A stretch of 64,000 nucleotides of DNA from JABMQB01 sp963678235 (GCA_963678235.1 OY782766.1:2046001-2110000), one strand, 5' to 3'. Shown: positions 44,456 to 54,926, counted from the first letter of the stretch. The notes: generated from the sequence alone by a model not told the origin. Made by a program: numbers and translations.

Positions 44456-45718
44456 CTAGTTATTTGCTGTTAAAATTTGTTTGGGATTCATAAAACTCCA
44501 CATAATTATGGCAACTACAGATAGCGAAGCGGCAATGTAAAAGAATGGCACATTGCTTCCTGTCCATTCAATTAAATATGGATATGCCATAATTGTAATA
44601 AATGCTCCTAAATTGCCGGCCATATTCATCGTCCCTGAAACTGCTCCCGCATTTTCCTTTCCAATGTCGATACAGAAAACCCACGATGGACTTAATGTCA
44701 TATCGGCTCCGAATACTGCAATGGCCAGAAATACAACCGCCATGGTACTGGAAGCTGAAAGTGTAACCATAACCATTCCAAAGGCAGCCAGGCTAAAACC
44801 TATAATTGCAGGGACTTTCCTGGAAAGCTTTATCCCTTTAATACGATATAAAAAATCAACAAGAATTCCTCCTATCCAATTCCCGGCAGCACCAGCAATT
44901 AAAGGAATAGAACTGTATAATCCTGCTTCAACAGGAGATAAACCAAATTTCTCTTTTACAAAAGGAAACATCCAGGTTAATGTAAAATAAAAGGTAAAAT
45001 TGCTACAAACGTATTGTATCATCGTCATCCAAACATTTCGGGATTTAATAATTTTTGAGAAAGCTATTGTTCCGTTAACTTTTGAAGGTTCCTGCCTATT
45101 ATCAATAATATACTTCTTTTCTTGTTCACCCAATGTTTTGGATTCTTCGGGTTTATTTTTAAACAGCAAAAGCCATAAAATTCCATATAAAATTCCAATT
45201 CCACCAAAAATAAGAAATGAATGTCTCCAGCCAACAACAGTAATCATCCATGCAACCAATGGCAATGCAAAAGCAGCACCTAATCGCGAACCTGAAAAAT
45301 TAATTCCCTGAACAATTCCTCGTTCTTTAACGGGATACCAGTTGTAAACTACTTTCGATAAACTTGGAAAAGCCCCGGCCTCTCCAGCGCCAAAGAAAAA
45401 CCTAATTACCAACATGGAAGCATAACTCCATGCCATTCCGGTAACTGCAGTTAATGCTGACCAGATTAAAACAATTCCACTTACAACTCCGCGAGGACCA
45501 AACTTATCGGCCAATTTTCCCGAAGGAACTTGAAAAAGCGCATACCCAAGTGTGAAAACTGCCATTACCCAACCAAAGTCGGTAAGGTCGAATCCAAGGT
45601 CGCTGCAAATATCATCTTTGGCTGCAGAGATACATGCCCTGTCAATGTACAATAAAACAGTAAGTAAAAACGTGCTAAGCACTAAAAGATATCGAATCGG
45701 AATGTAAGTTTTTTTCAT
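44456..45718 (-). CDS. MFS transporter of the ACS (hexuronate/sugar-acid) family
   Basis: This is 420 residues with twelve membrane helices. The start YLLVLSTFLLTVLLYIDRACIS and the loop motif GYALFQVPSGKLADKFGPRG are typical of the anion:cation symporter family (ExuT, GudP, glucarate or tartrate-type carriers). It probably imports the sugar or sugar acid released by the exported glycosidases of this block. First gene after the GntR regulator, 54 nt away, so it heads the catabolic run. Confidence 0.9.
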   Translation of the reverse strand: MKKTYIPIRYLLVLSTFLLTVLLYIDRACISAAKDDICSDLGFDLTDFGWVMAVFTLGYALFQVPSGKLADKFGPRGVVSGIVLIWSALTAVTGMAWSYASMLVIRFFFGAGEAGAFPSLSKVVYNWYPVKERGIVQGINFSGSRLGAAFALPLVAWMITVVGWRHSFLIFGGIGILYGILWLLLFKNKPEESKTLGEQEKKYIIDNRQEPSKVNGTIAFSKIIKSRNVWMTMIQYVCSNFTFYFTLTWMFPFVKEKFGLSPVEAGLYSSIPLIAGAAGNWIGGILVDFLYRIKGIKLSRKVPAIIGFSLAAFGMVMVTLSASSTMAVVFLAIAVFGADMTLSPSWVFCIDIGKENAGAVSGTMNMAGNLGAFITIMAYPYLIEWTGSNVPFFYIAASLSVVAIIMWSFMNPKQILTANN

Positions 45719-45772
45719 GGTTTGTTAGTCTTGTGAATTGTATTTAATTTATATTCTTGTAAACTCTTATTA

Positions 45773-46423
45773 TTATTTTGTTTTCTCTTTCCTAATTTTT
45801 TGTAGAAGCTCCATTGATAGCTTAATATGATTCTTCATTCTTAACTCCGCTTGCTGGAAGTTACCATTTTCCATAGCTTCTATAATTTGTAAATGCTCCA
45901 TCAGTGTCTCCTCCGGTGGACGTAAAAGACCTAAACTATGTACCAACGTAAGTATTTGACTCATTTTCGACATTTTTTTGAGAACCGGGTTTTGGCTTAA
46001 TTTCACAAGCATGTTATGAAATTTCTCATCTACCTTTTGGTATTTTTCGGCATCAATAGCTCCTTCAATATCTAAGAAAGGTTGGAAAAGTTGATGCAAC
46101 GCTTTAATATCCTTTTGATCAGCTCGCAATGTTACCAATCTGACAGCCATACATTCGATGCTTTCTCTGCAGTAGTATATGTCTATCATTTCATCAACAG
46201 AAAAGTTGCGAACAAACATTCCTCGTCTGGGAACACTTTCCACTAACAATTCATTTTCGAGCATTTGAAGAGCTTGCATAAGTGGTGTTCTACTAACGCC
46301 TAATTGTGCTGCTAATTTCTCTTGAACAAGTTTTTCTCCTGGTTTCAATTCTTTTTCCAGGATCATTGTCTTTAATGAATTATAGATTGGCTTGCTGAGA
46401 GAAGAATGTTCAATTTGTTTCAT
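45773..46423 (-). CDS. GntR-family regulator, FadR/FCD subfamily
   Basis: This is 216 residues from the ATG at 46423 (MKQIEHSSL). A longer frame to 46474 would run through the operator and promoter. The wHTH is residues ~8-75: PIYNSLKTMILEKELKPGEKLVQEKLAAQLGVSRTPLMQALQMLENELLVES. The FCD effector domain follows with metal-ligand-like residues (DEKFHNML, H...E patterns). FCD regulators commonly sense sugar acids or related small acids. It precedes the MFS and catabolic genes and probably controls them and itself. Confidence 0.9.
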   Translation of the reverse strand: MKQIEHSSLSKPIYNSLKTMILEKELKPGEKLVQEKLAAQLGVSRTPLMQALQMLENELLVESVPRRGMFVRNFSVDEMIDIYYCRESIECMAVRLVTLRADQKDIKALHQLFQPFLDIEGAIDAEKYQKVDEKFHNMLVKLSQNPVLKKMSKMSQILTLVHSLGLLRPPEETLMEHLQIIEAMENGNFQQAELRMKNHIKLSMELLQKIRKEKTK

Positions 46424-46439
46424 GATCGCACTTTTGCAT

Positions 46440-46458
46440 TTTGTATACAATATACAAA
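46440..46458. promoter_or_regulatory. Probable GntR operator overlapping its own promoter
   Basis: TTTGTATACAATATACAAA is a perfect inverted repeat (8-bp arms, 3-nt centre) and contains the 10-bp palindrome TTGTATACAA. It lies 17 nt upstream of the GntR start. The minus-strand -7 element TATATTTG (46455-46462) overlaps its right arm. Such placement is typical of autorepression. A half-like TTTGTATATT occurs near 46625 in front of the hybrid sensor. Confidence 0.7.
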
Positions 46459-46462
46459 TATA
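46455..46462 (-). promoter_or_regulatory. -7 promoter element of the GntR gene
   Basis: On the minus strand it reads TATATTTG (TAnnTTTG), about 32 nt before the ATG at 46423, overlapping the inverted repeat described at 46440-46458. Confidence 0.55.
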
Positions 46463-46620
46463 GAAATATTTCATTAAATTTGAAAGCGTAGCAATTAATT
46501 AATAATCTCAAGTCGCTAATTGCAAATAAGTACAATTCAGATTTGAACAACATGTACTGTAAGGAATGCTAATAGTGAGAAAAAAAAATGAACTATAGGC
46601 TTATAAATTCTTGAATTAAA

Positions 46621-46628
46621 TAAATTTG
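46621..46628 (+). promoter_or_regulatory. -7 promoter element of the hybrid sensor gene
   Basis: TAAATTTG fits TAnnTTTG and lies 33 nt before the GTG start at 46662. The intergenic 46424-46661 is thus a divergent promoter region shared with the GntR gene. Confidence 0.5.
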
Positions 46629-46661
46629 TATATTATTGGAATTATTTAAAAGGGGTAGAAA

Positions 46662-48539
46662 GTGAAAAACCATACGAAAACATTTTATTCTGTTATTCTA
46701 ATATTTCTGGTTATTCTGACAGGAAAGGCATTTCATGCTCATTCTGTAAATACTGAAATTAACTTTGATATATTTCAACAAGAAGATGGATTGCCTAATA
46801 ATCGAGTTCATTCTATTTGCCAGGACAAAAGAGGCTGGATGTGGTTTGGAACCAGTCAGGGGCTTAGTCGCTTCGATGGATATTCATTCGTAAATTTCCA
46901 ACCCGATGCTAACGATTCGACTAGCATTTCAGGTAGCCTTGTTCGAGTTATTAAAGAAGACAGCAATGGTAATTTATACATTGGAACTGAAACCGGAGGA
47001 CTAAATCTTTTTAATAGAGACAAAGAATGTTTTTCGCAGCCCTATAAAAACCATCCGGCTTTTAAACACCGAGAAGTTTCAGTAAACGAGATTGTAGAGG
47101 ATTCCAACGGTAAGCTCTGGATAGGAACTGATTTTAACATTGTGGTTATTGATTCTTCAGGGAATTTAACTCCATTAGAACCTGACATGATTGATTCGGA
47201 ACTCAGTTTCTCAGGAAATTTTGTGCGTGATTTGGAATTTGATAATTTAGGAAAACTTTGGATAGGTACCGACAATGGTGTTTTTGTATACGATACTTTG
47301 TCCAATAAAATGGAATCATTTTCCCTACCCTATCCAGAAGGTAAGAATAATGAAATTTGGGAGATTTATCTTGACGAAGATGACGTAATTTGGATTGGAA
47401 CTTATACAGCCGGAGCTTTTCTTGTAGATCCGAAAAGTAAATTATATACACATGTAGAATTGGACGCCTCCATTGAACGCTCAGAAACAGTTCGTTCTAT
47501 TTCAAAAGGTATTCTAGGAGAATATTGGATTGGAACAAGAGGGGGTTTATTCGTTTACTCGAAAACTAAGGGAGTTACCGGATATTATAACCAAAACAAG
47601 AATGAAGTAAAAAGTTTATCCAATAATTCTATACTTTCTATATATCATGATTCAAAAGGAGAAACCTGGATTGGAACTCGTGGTGGAGTGAATTTGTTGG
47701 CAAAAAGCAAGCAGGCATTTCGAAATTTCAAAGCATTGCCTGGCGATAATTCTTATTTAAACAGCAGCACTATTTATTGTTTTTGGATTAACGATGACGG
47801 TAAAATATGGATTGGAACAGAGGATGGTGGCATAAATATTTACGACCCAGTTACTCAATCCTATGAATACATAATGGCAGATGAACAGGATGGCAACTCT
47901 ATTTCCCAGAACTGTATAAAAACAATTCAAAAAGACACGCAAGATCGATTGTGGATTGGAACATATCTCGGCGGCATCGATGTTATAGATTTAAAAACAA
48001 ATAAAATCACCCATTATCAGCATCAGCCAGACCAACCAGAAAGCCTTATCGATAATCGTGTATGGGATATTTATGTAGATAAGGCTGGAGAAATTTGGAT
48101 AGTAACAACAAAAGGATTAGATCGTTTTTTGCCTGAAACGAATACATTTAAACATTACACAAAACCCATTGGCAACGATATTATTTACTGGATTGAATCG
48201 GATTCAAAGGGAAATCTTTGGATGGGAAGTAAAGATGAAGTGATTGTTTATAATCCAAAAAGGAATATCATAAATCGTTTTTTTGAGCACACCAGGTCCA
48301 TGTTTGAGAATTCAAAAAATGAAATTTGGATTGCTACGGATACCAAAGGAATTGCGAAATATTCTGCAACTTCCGGTCCCTTAAAATATTATGATGAAAG
48401 TGATGGATTAGCAAATAATCAGGCATTATGTTTCCTTGAAGACGATGATTTTAATTTATGGATAAGCACATATAATGGACTTTCCAAATTTAATACAAGC
48501 ACGGAAACCTTTCAAAATTTTTCAAGTAAAGATGGCTGA
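46662..48539 (+). pseudogene. Hybrid two-component system sensor, N-terminal propeller part only (truncated)
   Basis: A GTG start after AGGGGTAG gives ~625 residues with signal/anchor (TKTFYSVILIFLVILTGKAF) and at least ten Reg_prop blades, such as WMWFGTSQGLSRFDGY, KLWIGTDNGVFVYD, WIGTRGGVNLLAK and KIWIGTEDGGINIYD. Intact HTCS proteins continue with a Y_Y_Y domain, membrane helix, histidine kinase, receiver and AraC HTH, about 1,300 residues in all. Here the frame stops after FSSKDG exactly where susD antisense sequence begins. No kinase is encoded, so it cannot signal by itself. It marks the right edge of the 19.3-kb block. Confidence 0.85.
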
Positions 48540-49659
48540 TAGTATAGTCACTCCATCTTGAATTGTAATATTCGGTAAAAAATGTTTCTGCAAAACGTGT
48601 ATCGGCAGGATCTTTTACAGGCTCAAATATTTCTGTTAGCAAATATTTTGTGGGTTTAAATCCACGGTCGTTAGCCCTACCATACCATGCACAGTATTTT
48701 TCGGATGTTCCCCACTCAGCTCCTACAGTTCTCAAGTCCATCAGGTAATATTGCCTTGTACGTCCACGATTGCTACCATCAGGATTGAGAAAACTTACAT
48801 GGTCAACAGCTTCTGTGAATAAAAATTCGGTGTTTATTTTATTATTAACACCATCCCAGAGTTTTGAGTAACCTGATTTTTCGTCATCGCTTGTATAAAG
48901 GGCAATTCCATATTGGTCAGGATTATTAATTAATTCTTGTGCAGCATCCAAAGCCATTTTTGCATATTCTGATGCATTCGATTCGCCCAAGCGTGTACGT
49001 TGCAAGCATGCTTTTGCAAGCATTCCATAAGCAGCTTTTTTTGAAACACGGCCTCTTTCAACACCCTGATCGATTGGCAAATGCTCGCAAGCAAATTGTA
49101 AATCGCTAATGATTAGATCGTAAAATTCAGCTTCAGTACTTCGAACAGGATAATTATCGGCACCTGTAACAACAGAAGGTTCAGTCCTTAAAACAACAGG
49201 ACCAAATTGTTCTACTAAATGCATGTTGCTCCATCCACGAAGGAAATATGCCTCTGCAACTTTAGCATTTTTTTCATCCTCGGTTAAGCCTTCTAACTCT
49301 TGCGCATAATAAATTGCTGTATTACAATAATTTACGGTAGAATAAAATCCTTGCCAGAATACTTTTAAGGTACCCAACTCAGAATTCATTTTACTGTTAT
49401 AGAGCGTAAATCCGGATTCTTTGCTTGTACTCACCCAAATATCAGTACCCATTTCCATAGCTCCAATTCCATCAATTTTGCCATAAAAATAATAGAGCCC
49501 ATCGTAACAATAATTAATAAGGCTTTCAAAGGTTGCCGGGTCATTATAAGCAACTTCCGGGCGAACTGTTGATGGATTGAACTCATCCAAATCGCAAGAC
49601 GTTAGTGTGCTTGCAGATAAAATTGCAACTAGTGCTATGAATTTATATATCTTTTTCAT
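48536..49659 (-). pseudogene. susD: SusD-like lipoprotein, N-terminal part (5' half of split susD)
   Basis: This part has about 374 residues. Lipoprotein signal with lipobox LTSCDL, then SusD TPR helices: ATFESLINYCYDGLYYFYG, FWQGFYSTVNYCNTAIYYA, EAYFLRGWSNMHLVEQFGPVVL, AEFYDLIISDLQFACEHLP and RVSKKAAYGMLAKACLQRTRLG. After TRFAETFFTEYYNSRWSDYTI the frame runs 15 residues into antisense of the hybrid sensor and stops. The missing C-terminal third is at 28,595-29,207. It follows susC by 12 nt. The truncated protein would lack the EVYLIAAEA helix region and probably cannot cap SusC. Confidence 0.88.
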
Positions 49660-49671
49660 AATCCTTTCTTT

Positions 49672-52600
49672 TTAAAATGACAAATTAACTCCAAACACAA
49701 TTTGTTTGTACAATGGGAATGAATCAGAGGCATTGGTTTCAGGATCAACCCCTTTCAAAATCTTGCTTTTTGAAATAATAATTGGATTGTAAAGCGTTCC
49801 ATAAACATGAAGTTTTGACAATCCTAATTTATCATTCAATCTCTTAGGAACAGTATAACCTAATGTTATGTTTTTTTATCTTCACATAAGAAGCATCGAC
49901 AAAGTTCAATGCAGCTGTTGGAGAAGATTCTGTAGTACTCCTGCTTAAATATGGACGTGGAAAATCGTTGGTTGGGTTATCTTCTGTCCAATAATCATAA
50001 ATATCTGGCATGTTTTTCCCGCCGAAATAACCTAAAAGTTCTCCATCTATCATATGCCCCCATCTTGCAGTAGCAAAAACAGTTAGACTGAAATCTTTAT
50101 ATGTAAAGCTATTTTGTAACCCAGCAGTCCATTTTGGTGAACCTTGTCCGATAATCTGGCGGTCATCGTTTGCATTTATTGTATATGGATTCTCTGCGGT
50201 ATATTCAGTTTCAGTTTCAACTCCATCTTCATCTGTGGTTGTGTGCACCCAAACTCCATCTGACTTTTTAGTCAGGCTTGATTCAATTTTAACATCACCC
50301 GGCAATAATCCGAAAACAGCAGCATCAGCTTTTTCTCCCAATTGCCAAATACCAAGTTTTTTATATTCATAGAACGTACTTTTAGGTGATCCCATGAACA
50401 GTCCTAAAGAAATGAGGTCATCAACAGTGGTTCCGCTACCCAGGTCAATGGAAGTAACTTCTTCTTTGTTTCTTGCAAAAGTTAAAGTAGAGTTCCACTT
50501 AAAGTTAGGTGTTTGGATATTTCTGGTATTCAAGGTTAATTCAACTCCCTGGTTTTTCATGCGTGCAATGTTGGCATTCATCTTATACGGTAATTTCGCA
50601 GTATACCCACCACCTGAATATGGCAAACTTCTGGCGTAAATTACGTCTTTTGTATCGGTATTATAGTATTCAATCGAACCATTAATTCGGTTATTAAACA
50701 CGCCGAAATCCAATCCAATATTGAGGTTATATGATTTTTCCCATCCAAGATTGGCATTACCCACTGCTTGTGTTGGAATGTTTGTTAATACTTGCCCACC
50801 ACCAAAATTCAATGCATCTAGACCACTGGTAACCTCAGATTTGGTCACATAAGCACCAATATTTGAGTTCCCGGATACACCATAACCAGTACGAAGTTTT
50901 AAATTGCTTAACCAATTTTTGGCGTTTTCCATAAAGCTTTCATCAGAAATGCGCCATGCAAAAGCTCCTGCCGGGAAGGTATCCCATTTTTTGGCCAACT
51001 GTGAGGCTGCATCTTCACGTACAGATAAGCTAAGAAGGTATTTTCCCTTATATGAATAGGTTGCACGTGCAGCTACCGACATCCTTTTGGTGTGGCTGTA
51101 ATATGAACTTACTGAAGGATTTAAGCCAGCATCAATGTTGTAAAACAAAAAATCATCGTAAAGGAAACCTTCGCTGTATGCACTTGAATTTTCGCTTTGG
51201 CTATGTGCATACGAAGAAATTAAAGTTGTAGTAATGTCGTGATCGTCATTGATTGTGAAGTTATAGTTTGCAATGTTCTCCCAAACATAGCTGTAGCTTA
51301 ATGATGTATTTTAGCTTGCTTTTCTGATCTCATCTTCACTACCTGCAAGCATCATATAGGTATGATCGCTTTTAAATTCCCCCTGGCGCCTTGAAGATAA
51401 TGATGTTCCTAAAATAGATTTAAAGGTCAATCCTTCAGCCAATTTTAGCTCGAGATATGGATTTGCAGTAATAGCCACTGTTTTACTGTTGTTTCTATAT
51501 GTACCTTCAATATCATTCGCAAGAAGGCTAATAACGTCTGTCATTCCTTCAATAGGATATGGATTAATGTTTCCTTCTTCGTCGTAAACATCTCCCAGAG
51601 GCACAATTCCAAAGGCTTTATTGATACGGCTACTTCGTGACTCACTGTTTGTAAATATCAAACCTGTTTGAATCCCAAACTTGAAATTATCATTGGCATC
51701 AATATTTATTTTACCGCGCATGGTTACCCTGTCGGAGTAGTCATTCTTATATATACCGTTTGTTTTGTTATAACCCAATGGAAAATTTGACTGTACGACA
51801 TCTGTACCACCACGCACAGAAAGTGCATAATTTTGCTGAACCCCTGTTTGAAGTGTTTCGTCAACCCAGTCGATCCATTTTCCCTGATTAATATAATCAC
51901 TAAGCGAACCAATATTCCATGCTGAAAGCAATTCATCCTGGCTTACAGAATGTGCGCCGTTGGTGGCATAATATCCTTCTTCAAGGTAATTTAACCAGGC
52001 ATCGCCCTGTAAGGCACTAGGAAACGATGCCCAACCGTTCACACTCACATACGAATCAAAATCAACTTGTATTTTACCTTTCTCAGCTTGTTTAGTGGTG
52101 ATGATGATAACACCATTTGCACCAGCAGAACCATAAATAGCTGTTGATGAAGCATCTTTCAGGATGTCCATGGTTTCGATATCGTTGGGGTTCAGGTTGT
52201 TGATACTTCCCTGAATTCCATCAATAATATAAATAGGTGCACTACTGGCAGTTAACGAACGGTTACCCCTTAGCAATATTTGCGAACTTGCGCCCGCTTT
52301 TCCTGAACTGCGGGTGATATCCAAACCGGCAACCCGGCCTTGAATTGCTTCCATGGCATTTGAGACAGGGGCAATGGTAATTTCTTCACTTTTTACCGAA
52401 GCAACTGCACCGGTAAGGTCGCGTCGTTTTACGGTTCCATAACCAATGGCAACTACCTCTTCAATGCCAATGGCATCTTCTTCCATTTGAACATCGATTA
52501 CTGCACGGCTATCCACAGCAATATCCTGTGTTTTCATACCTACAAATGAGAAGCTAAGGATGGCGTCGTTAGGAATGTTGGCAATGGTATAATTTCCTTC

Positions 52601-53089
52601 TGAATCGGTAATTGTACCATTGGTAGTACCTTTAATAACAACTGTCACTCCTGGCAATGGAAATCCTGATGAATCGGTTACCTTTCCTGAAATGGTAGCC
52701 TGCATTCCAATAGAGCTGGTTCCATTTTTATTTTCCACTAAAACCATAATATTTTTCAATTCCCTGAAAGAATATGGTAATTCTTCAAACACTTCACTTA
52801 AGATTTCACCAATTGCTTTGTCTTTGGCACTTACGGAAACCTTTTGGTTTACATCTTCCTCATCGTTACTATAGAAAAAACGATATTGGCTGTTATTTTC
52901 AATTTGCGAAAACAATTCCAAAAGGCTTGTGTTTTTCAACTCCACATCCATTTTGGTAGTTTGCGACCAGAGACTTGCACTGGTTTGTAAGGTCAAGAAT
53001 AATATAAGAAACCACGTTAATTTCATAATTCTTACATACTTTTTAGCCCCCAGCCCGTTTTTGGGCCGAAGAATTCGGTTTAATTTCAT
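49672..53089 (-). pseudogene. susC: SusC/RagA-type TonB-dependent transporter with a nonsense codon and a frameshift
   Basis: Start MKLNRILRPKNGLGAKKYVR, signal (MKLTWFLILFLTLQTSASLW), STN domain (TSLLELFSQIENNSQYRFFY), carboxypeptidase-like domain (SGKVTDSSGFPLPGVTVVIKG), plug (VVAIGYGTVKRRDLTGAVASVK) and a barrel. Frame 1 ends at an in-frame TAA (51311-51313) after RKAS; the same frame continues with NTSLSYSYVWENIANYNF. Near 49,870-49,880 a run of seven As (six expected) shifts the last ~65 residues. Length 3,418 nt is 1,139 codons plus one base, so only these two lesions exist. The STN domain agrees with FecR/ECF control. Confidence 0.85.
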
Positions 53090-53211
53090 AAATTTGAATG
53101 CTTTAAAAGTTAAACTTCGGTTTAATTTTACATAAAGGGGAGGTGCGGGAACACTTCCTCTTTTTTGTACTTGTTTTATTTTTCCATTTAGTACTTCATT
53201 GTTTAATTGTT

Positions 53212-54204
53212 TTATTTTTTAGAGTAAAAGGTAATTTCATTGTCATTAATCCGATATCCAACCTGCTCGGAATAATTGAAATACGAAAGTGCTTCAAGGA
53301 TGCTTTCACGTTCCAGGATTCCGGTAAACTTTTTCAATTTCACGTGCTCATCGGCAAATTCAATATCTACATCGAACCAGCGCTCTAATTTTAGCTCCAT
53401 CTCTTCAAGCGATTCATTTCTGAAGATCATTCGCCCGTCTTTCCATTCTGTTTCCGGTGAAATATCTTTTAAACTGTGCAAAGTCATTTTTCCGACAGTC
53501 CGGTCAAAAACCATTTTTTGATTTGGTTTCATTATTGCACGTTGCGAATTGCTGCGAATTCGAATACTTCCTTCAGCCAAGGTAGTAGTAACCATTTCTT
53601 CATCGGGGTAAGCTTTTAGGTTGAATTCTGTTCCTAAAACTTCAATTTCGATTTCTGAAGTATGCACTTTGAAAGGTCTTTTTTTATTTTTCACAACCGA
53701 AAAGTAGGCTTCGCCTTCCAAGGTTACTTTGCGTGCATTGCCCTTGAAATTATTATTAAATCCAAGTTTGCTACCTGAATTTAAATAGACCAGCGAACCA
53801 TCGGGAAGTGAAACAGTTGACTTATCGCCAAAGGCACAAGTTATTGTTGTATAATCATCGTTAAGCTGTGTTCCTTTTTTACCAATTAAGTACATGAAAG
53901 GCAGAGCAATAATTAAGCTTATTATTGCCGCATATTTAAGCATATCTGTGATTTTTATTTTTTTATTACCCTTCTCACGAATAGCTATTTTACCTTTAAA
54001 TTTATCTATTGCATTTTCTATATCGTAGGCATCACTATTCTTTGACACGCCAGATGCCAACCATATTTCCTGAAGATCGGCATATAATTTTTTGTTGTCT
54101 TCACTTAGGGTTATCCAGTTTTTTATTTCCTTTTTTTCGGGCGAACTGGCTTCTCCGCTAAACAACCGTATTATTTTGTTATGTATCGTATTTTTATTAT
54201 CCAT
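53212..54204 (-). CDS. FecR-family anti-sigma factor
   Basis: This is a 330-residue protein. A cytosolic DUF4880-like N-terminus (KIIRLFSGEASSPEKKEIKNWI) is followed by one membrane helix (MLKYAAIISLIIALPFMYLIG, residues ~85-107) and the periplasmic FecR domain (SLPDGSLVYLNSGSKLGFNN, KVTLEGEAYFSVVKNKKRPFKVHTSEIEIEVLGTEFNLKAY, TLAEGSIRI). The C-terminal ~85 residues are the DUF4974 STN-like domain (LEEMELKLERWFDVDIEF). It should hold the ECF sigma factor upstream and pass the SusC STN signal inward. Own gene intact though its SusC partner is damaged. Confidence 0.93.
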   Translation of the reverse strand: MDNKNTIHNKIIRLFSGEASSPEKKEIKNWITLSEDNKKLYADLQEIWLASGVSKNSDAYDIENAIDKFKGKIAIREKGNKKIKITDMLKYAAIISLIIALPFMYLIGKKGTQLNDDYTTITCAFGDKSTVSLPDGSLVYLNSGSKLGFNNNFKGNARKVTLEGEAYFSVVKNKKRPFKVHTSEIEIEVLGTEFNLKAYPDEEMVTTTLAEGSIRIRSNSQRAIMKPNQKMVFDRTVGKMTLHSLKDISPETEWKDGRMIFRNESLEEMELKLERWFDVDIEFADEHVKLKKFTGILERESILEALSYFNYSEQVGYRINDNEITFYSKK

Positions 54205-54332
54205 AAAACATGTATTCGTTAGTTCAGATACATTAATCTGTAAAAACCCTGTATCGTGATTGATTATTTTCTAAAAAAATTACTATGCAACAATGAATTT
54301 GTTATATTTCTATCTACCAGAAATATTATAAG

Positions 54333-54926
54333 CTATTTTAACAACAAGAATAATAAGAACGATGGTAGGTAATCTTGTAGCTCTTTGCGAAGTGAAAACA
54401 TGGCTTTTGAAAGGTGCATCTCAACCGTTTTAAGAGCGATCCCCATTTCATCAGCGATTTCCTGGTTTTTTTTGCCTTCGAACCGTTTCAAGCTAAAAGC
54501 AGTACGTTGTTGTTTGGGAAGCTGGTTAATTGCATCGTTGATCCTTGAATTTAGTTCCTGCATTAACAAACTTTGGTCGGATTGATTTTCGGCGAGCTCA
54601 CTAAAACCAATATTGCCTCCTTCGGTGCCGGCAAAATAATCTTCGATTTTTTCTTCTTTACTTAATTTTCTTAAATACAACAACGAATTATTTGCAACTG
54701 CCTGAAAAAGGTAGGATTTAATGGAAGCATGAATTGAAATATTTAGTCGGTTTTCCCAAATTTTATAAAAGGTTTCTGATACGATTTCCTCCGCAATATC
54801 CTTTCGTCCAACATACCTTCTCGAATAAGCACAAAGATTTATATAATACTCCTTAAACAATGAAATAAAGGTATTTTCATCGCCATTACGGATTCCTTGC
54901 ACCAAAATATTCAGATTCTCTTTCAT
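54333..54926 (-). CDS. ECF RNA polymerase sigma factor (Bacteroidota sigma-70 expansion family)
   Basis: This is 197 residues. Sigma region 2: TFISLFKEYYINLCAYSRRYVGRKDIAEEIVSETFYKIWENR. Region 4: INDAINQLPKQQRTAFSLKRFEGKKNQEIADEMGIALKTVEMHLSKAMFSLRKEL. Arrangement ECF-FecR-SusC-SusD is the standard trans-envelope signalling unit that switches on one glycan locus when SusC binds its ligand. It is separated from fecR by 128 nt. With susC and susD broken, the sensor chain is probably cut off from its input. Confidence 0.93.
   Translation of the reverse strand: MKENLNILVQGIRNGDENTFISLFKEYYINLCAYSRRYVGRKDIAEEIVSETFYKIWENRLNISIHASIKSYLFQAVANNSLLYLRKLSKEEKIEDYFAGTEGGNIGFSELAENQSDQSLLMQELNSRINDAINQLPKQQRTAFSLKRFEGKKNQEIADEMGIALKTVEMHLSKAMFSLRKELQDYLPSFLLFLLLK

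Larger units (their letters stand above)
29208..48535. other. 19.3-kb catabolic block interrupting susD
   Basis: Both flanks are pieces of the same SusD gene in the same orientation; both block edges are truncated genes (start of an exported protein on the left, start of a hybrid sensor on the right). The ends read CCATCTT (29208-29214) and AAGATGG (48529-48535), a 7-bp inverted match. Removing the block leaves 1,124 + 613 = 1,737 nt, 579 codons in one frame. No transposase or integrase is present inside and no target duplication is visible, so the mechanism is unclear; an assembly join is an alternative. Confidence 0.65.

Noticed and set aside
29191..48540. CTGA direct repeat as a target duplication of the 19.3-kb block
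   Set aside because: ctga occurs near both junctions (about 29,188 and 48,536), but joining there leaves susD out of frame, and four bases match easily by chance.
53138..53172. Terminator between fecR and susC
   Set aside because: A weak ggggaggtg/cacttcctc pairing with a T-run exists only in the plus direction, while the genes run minus; no plus-strand gene ends there.
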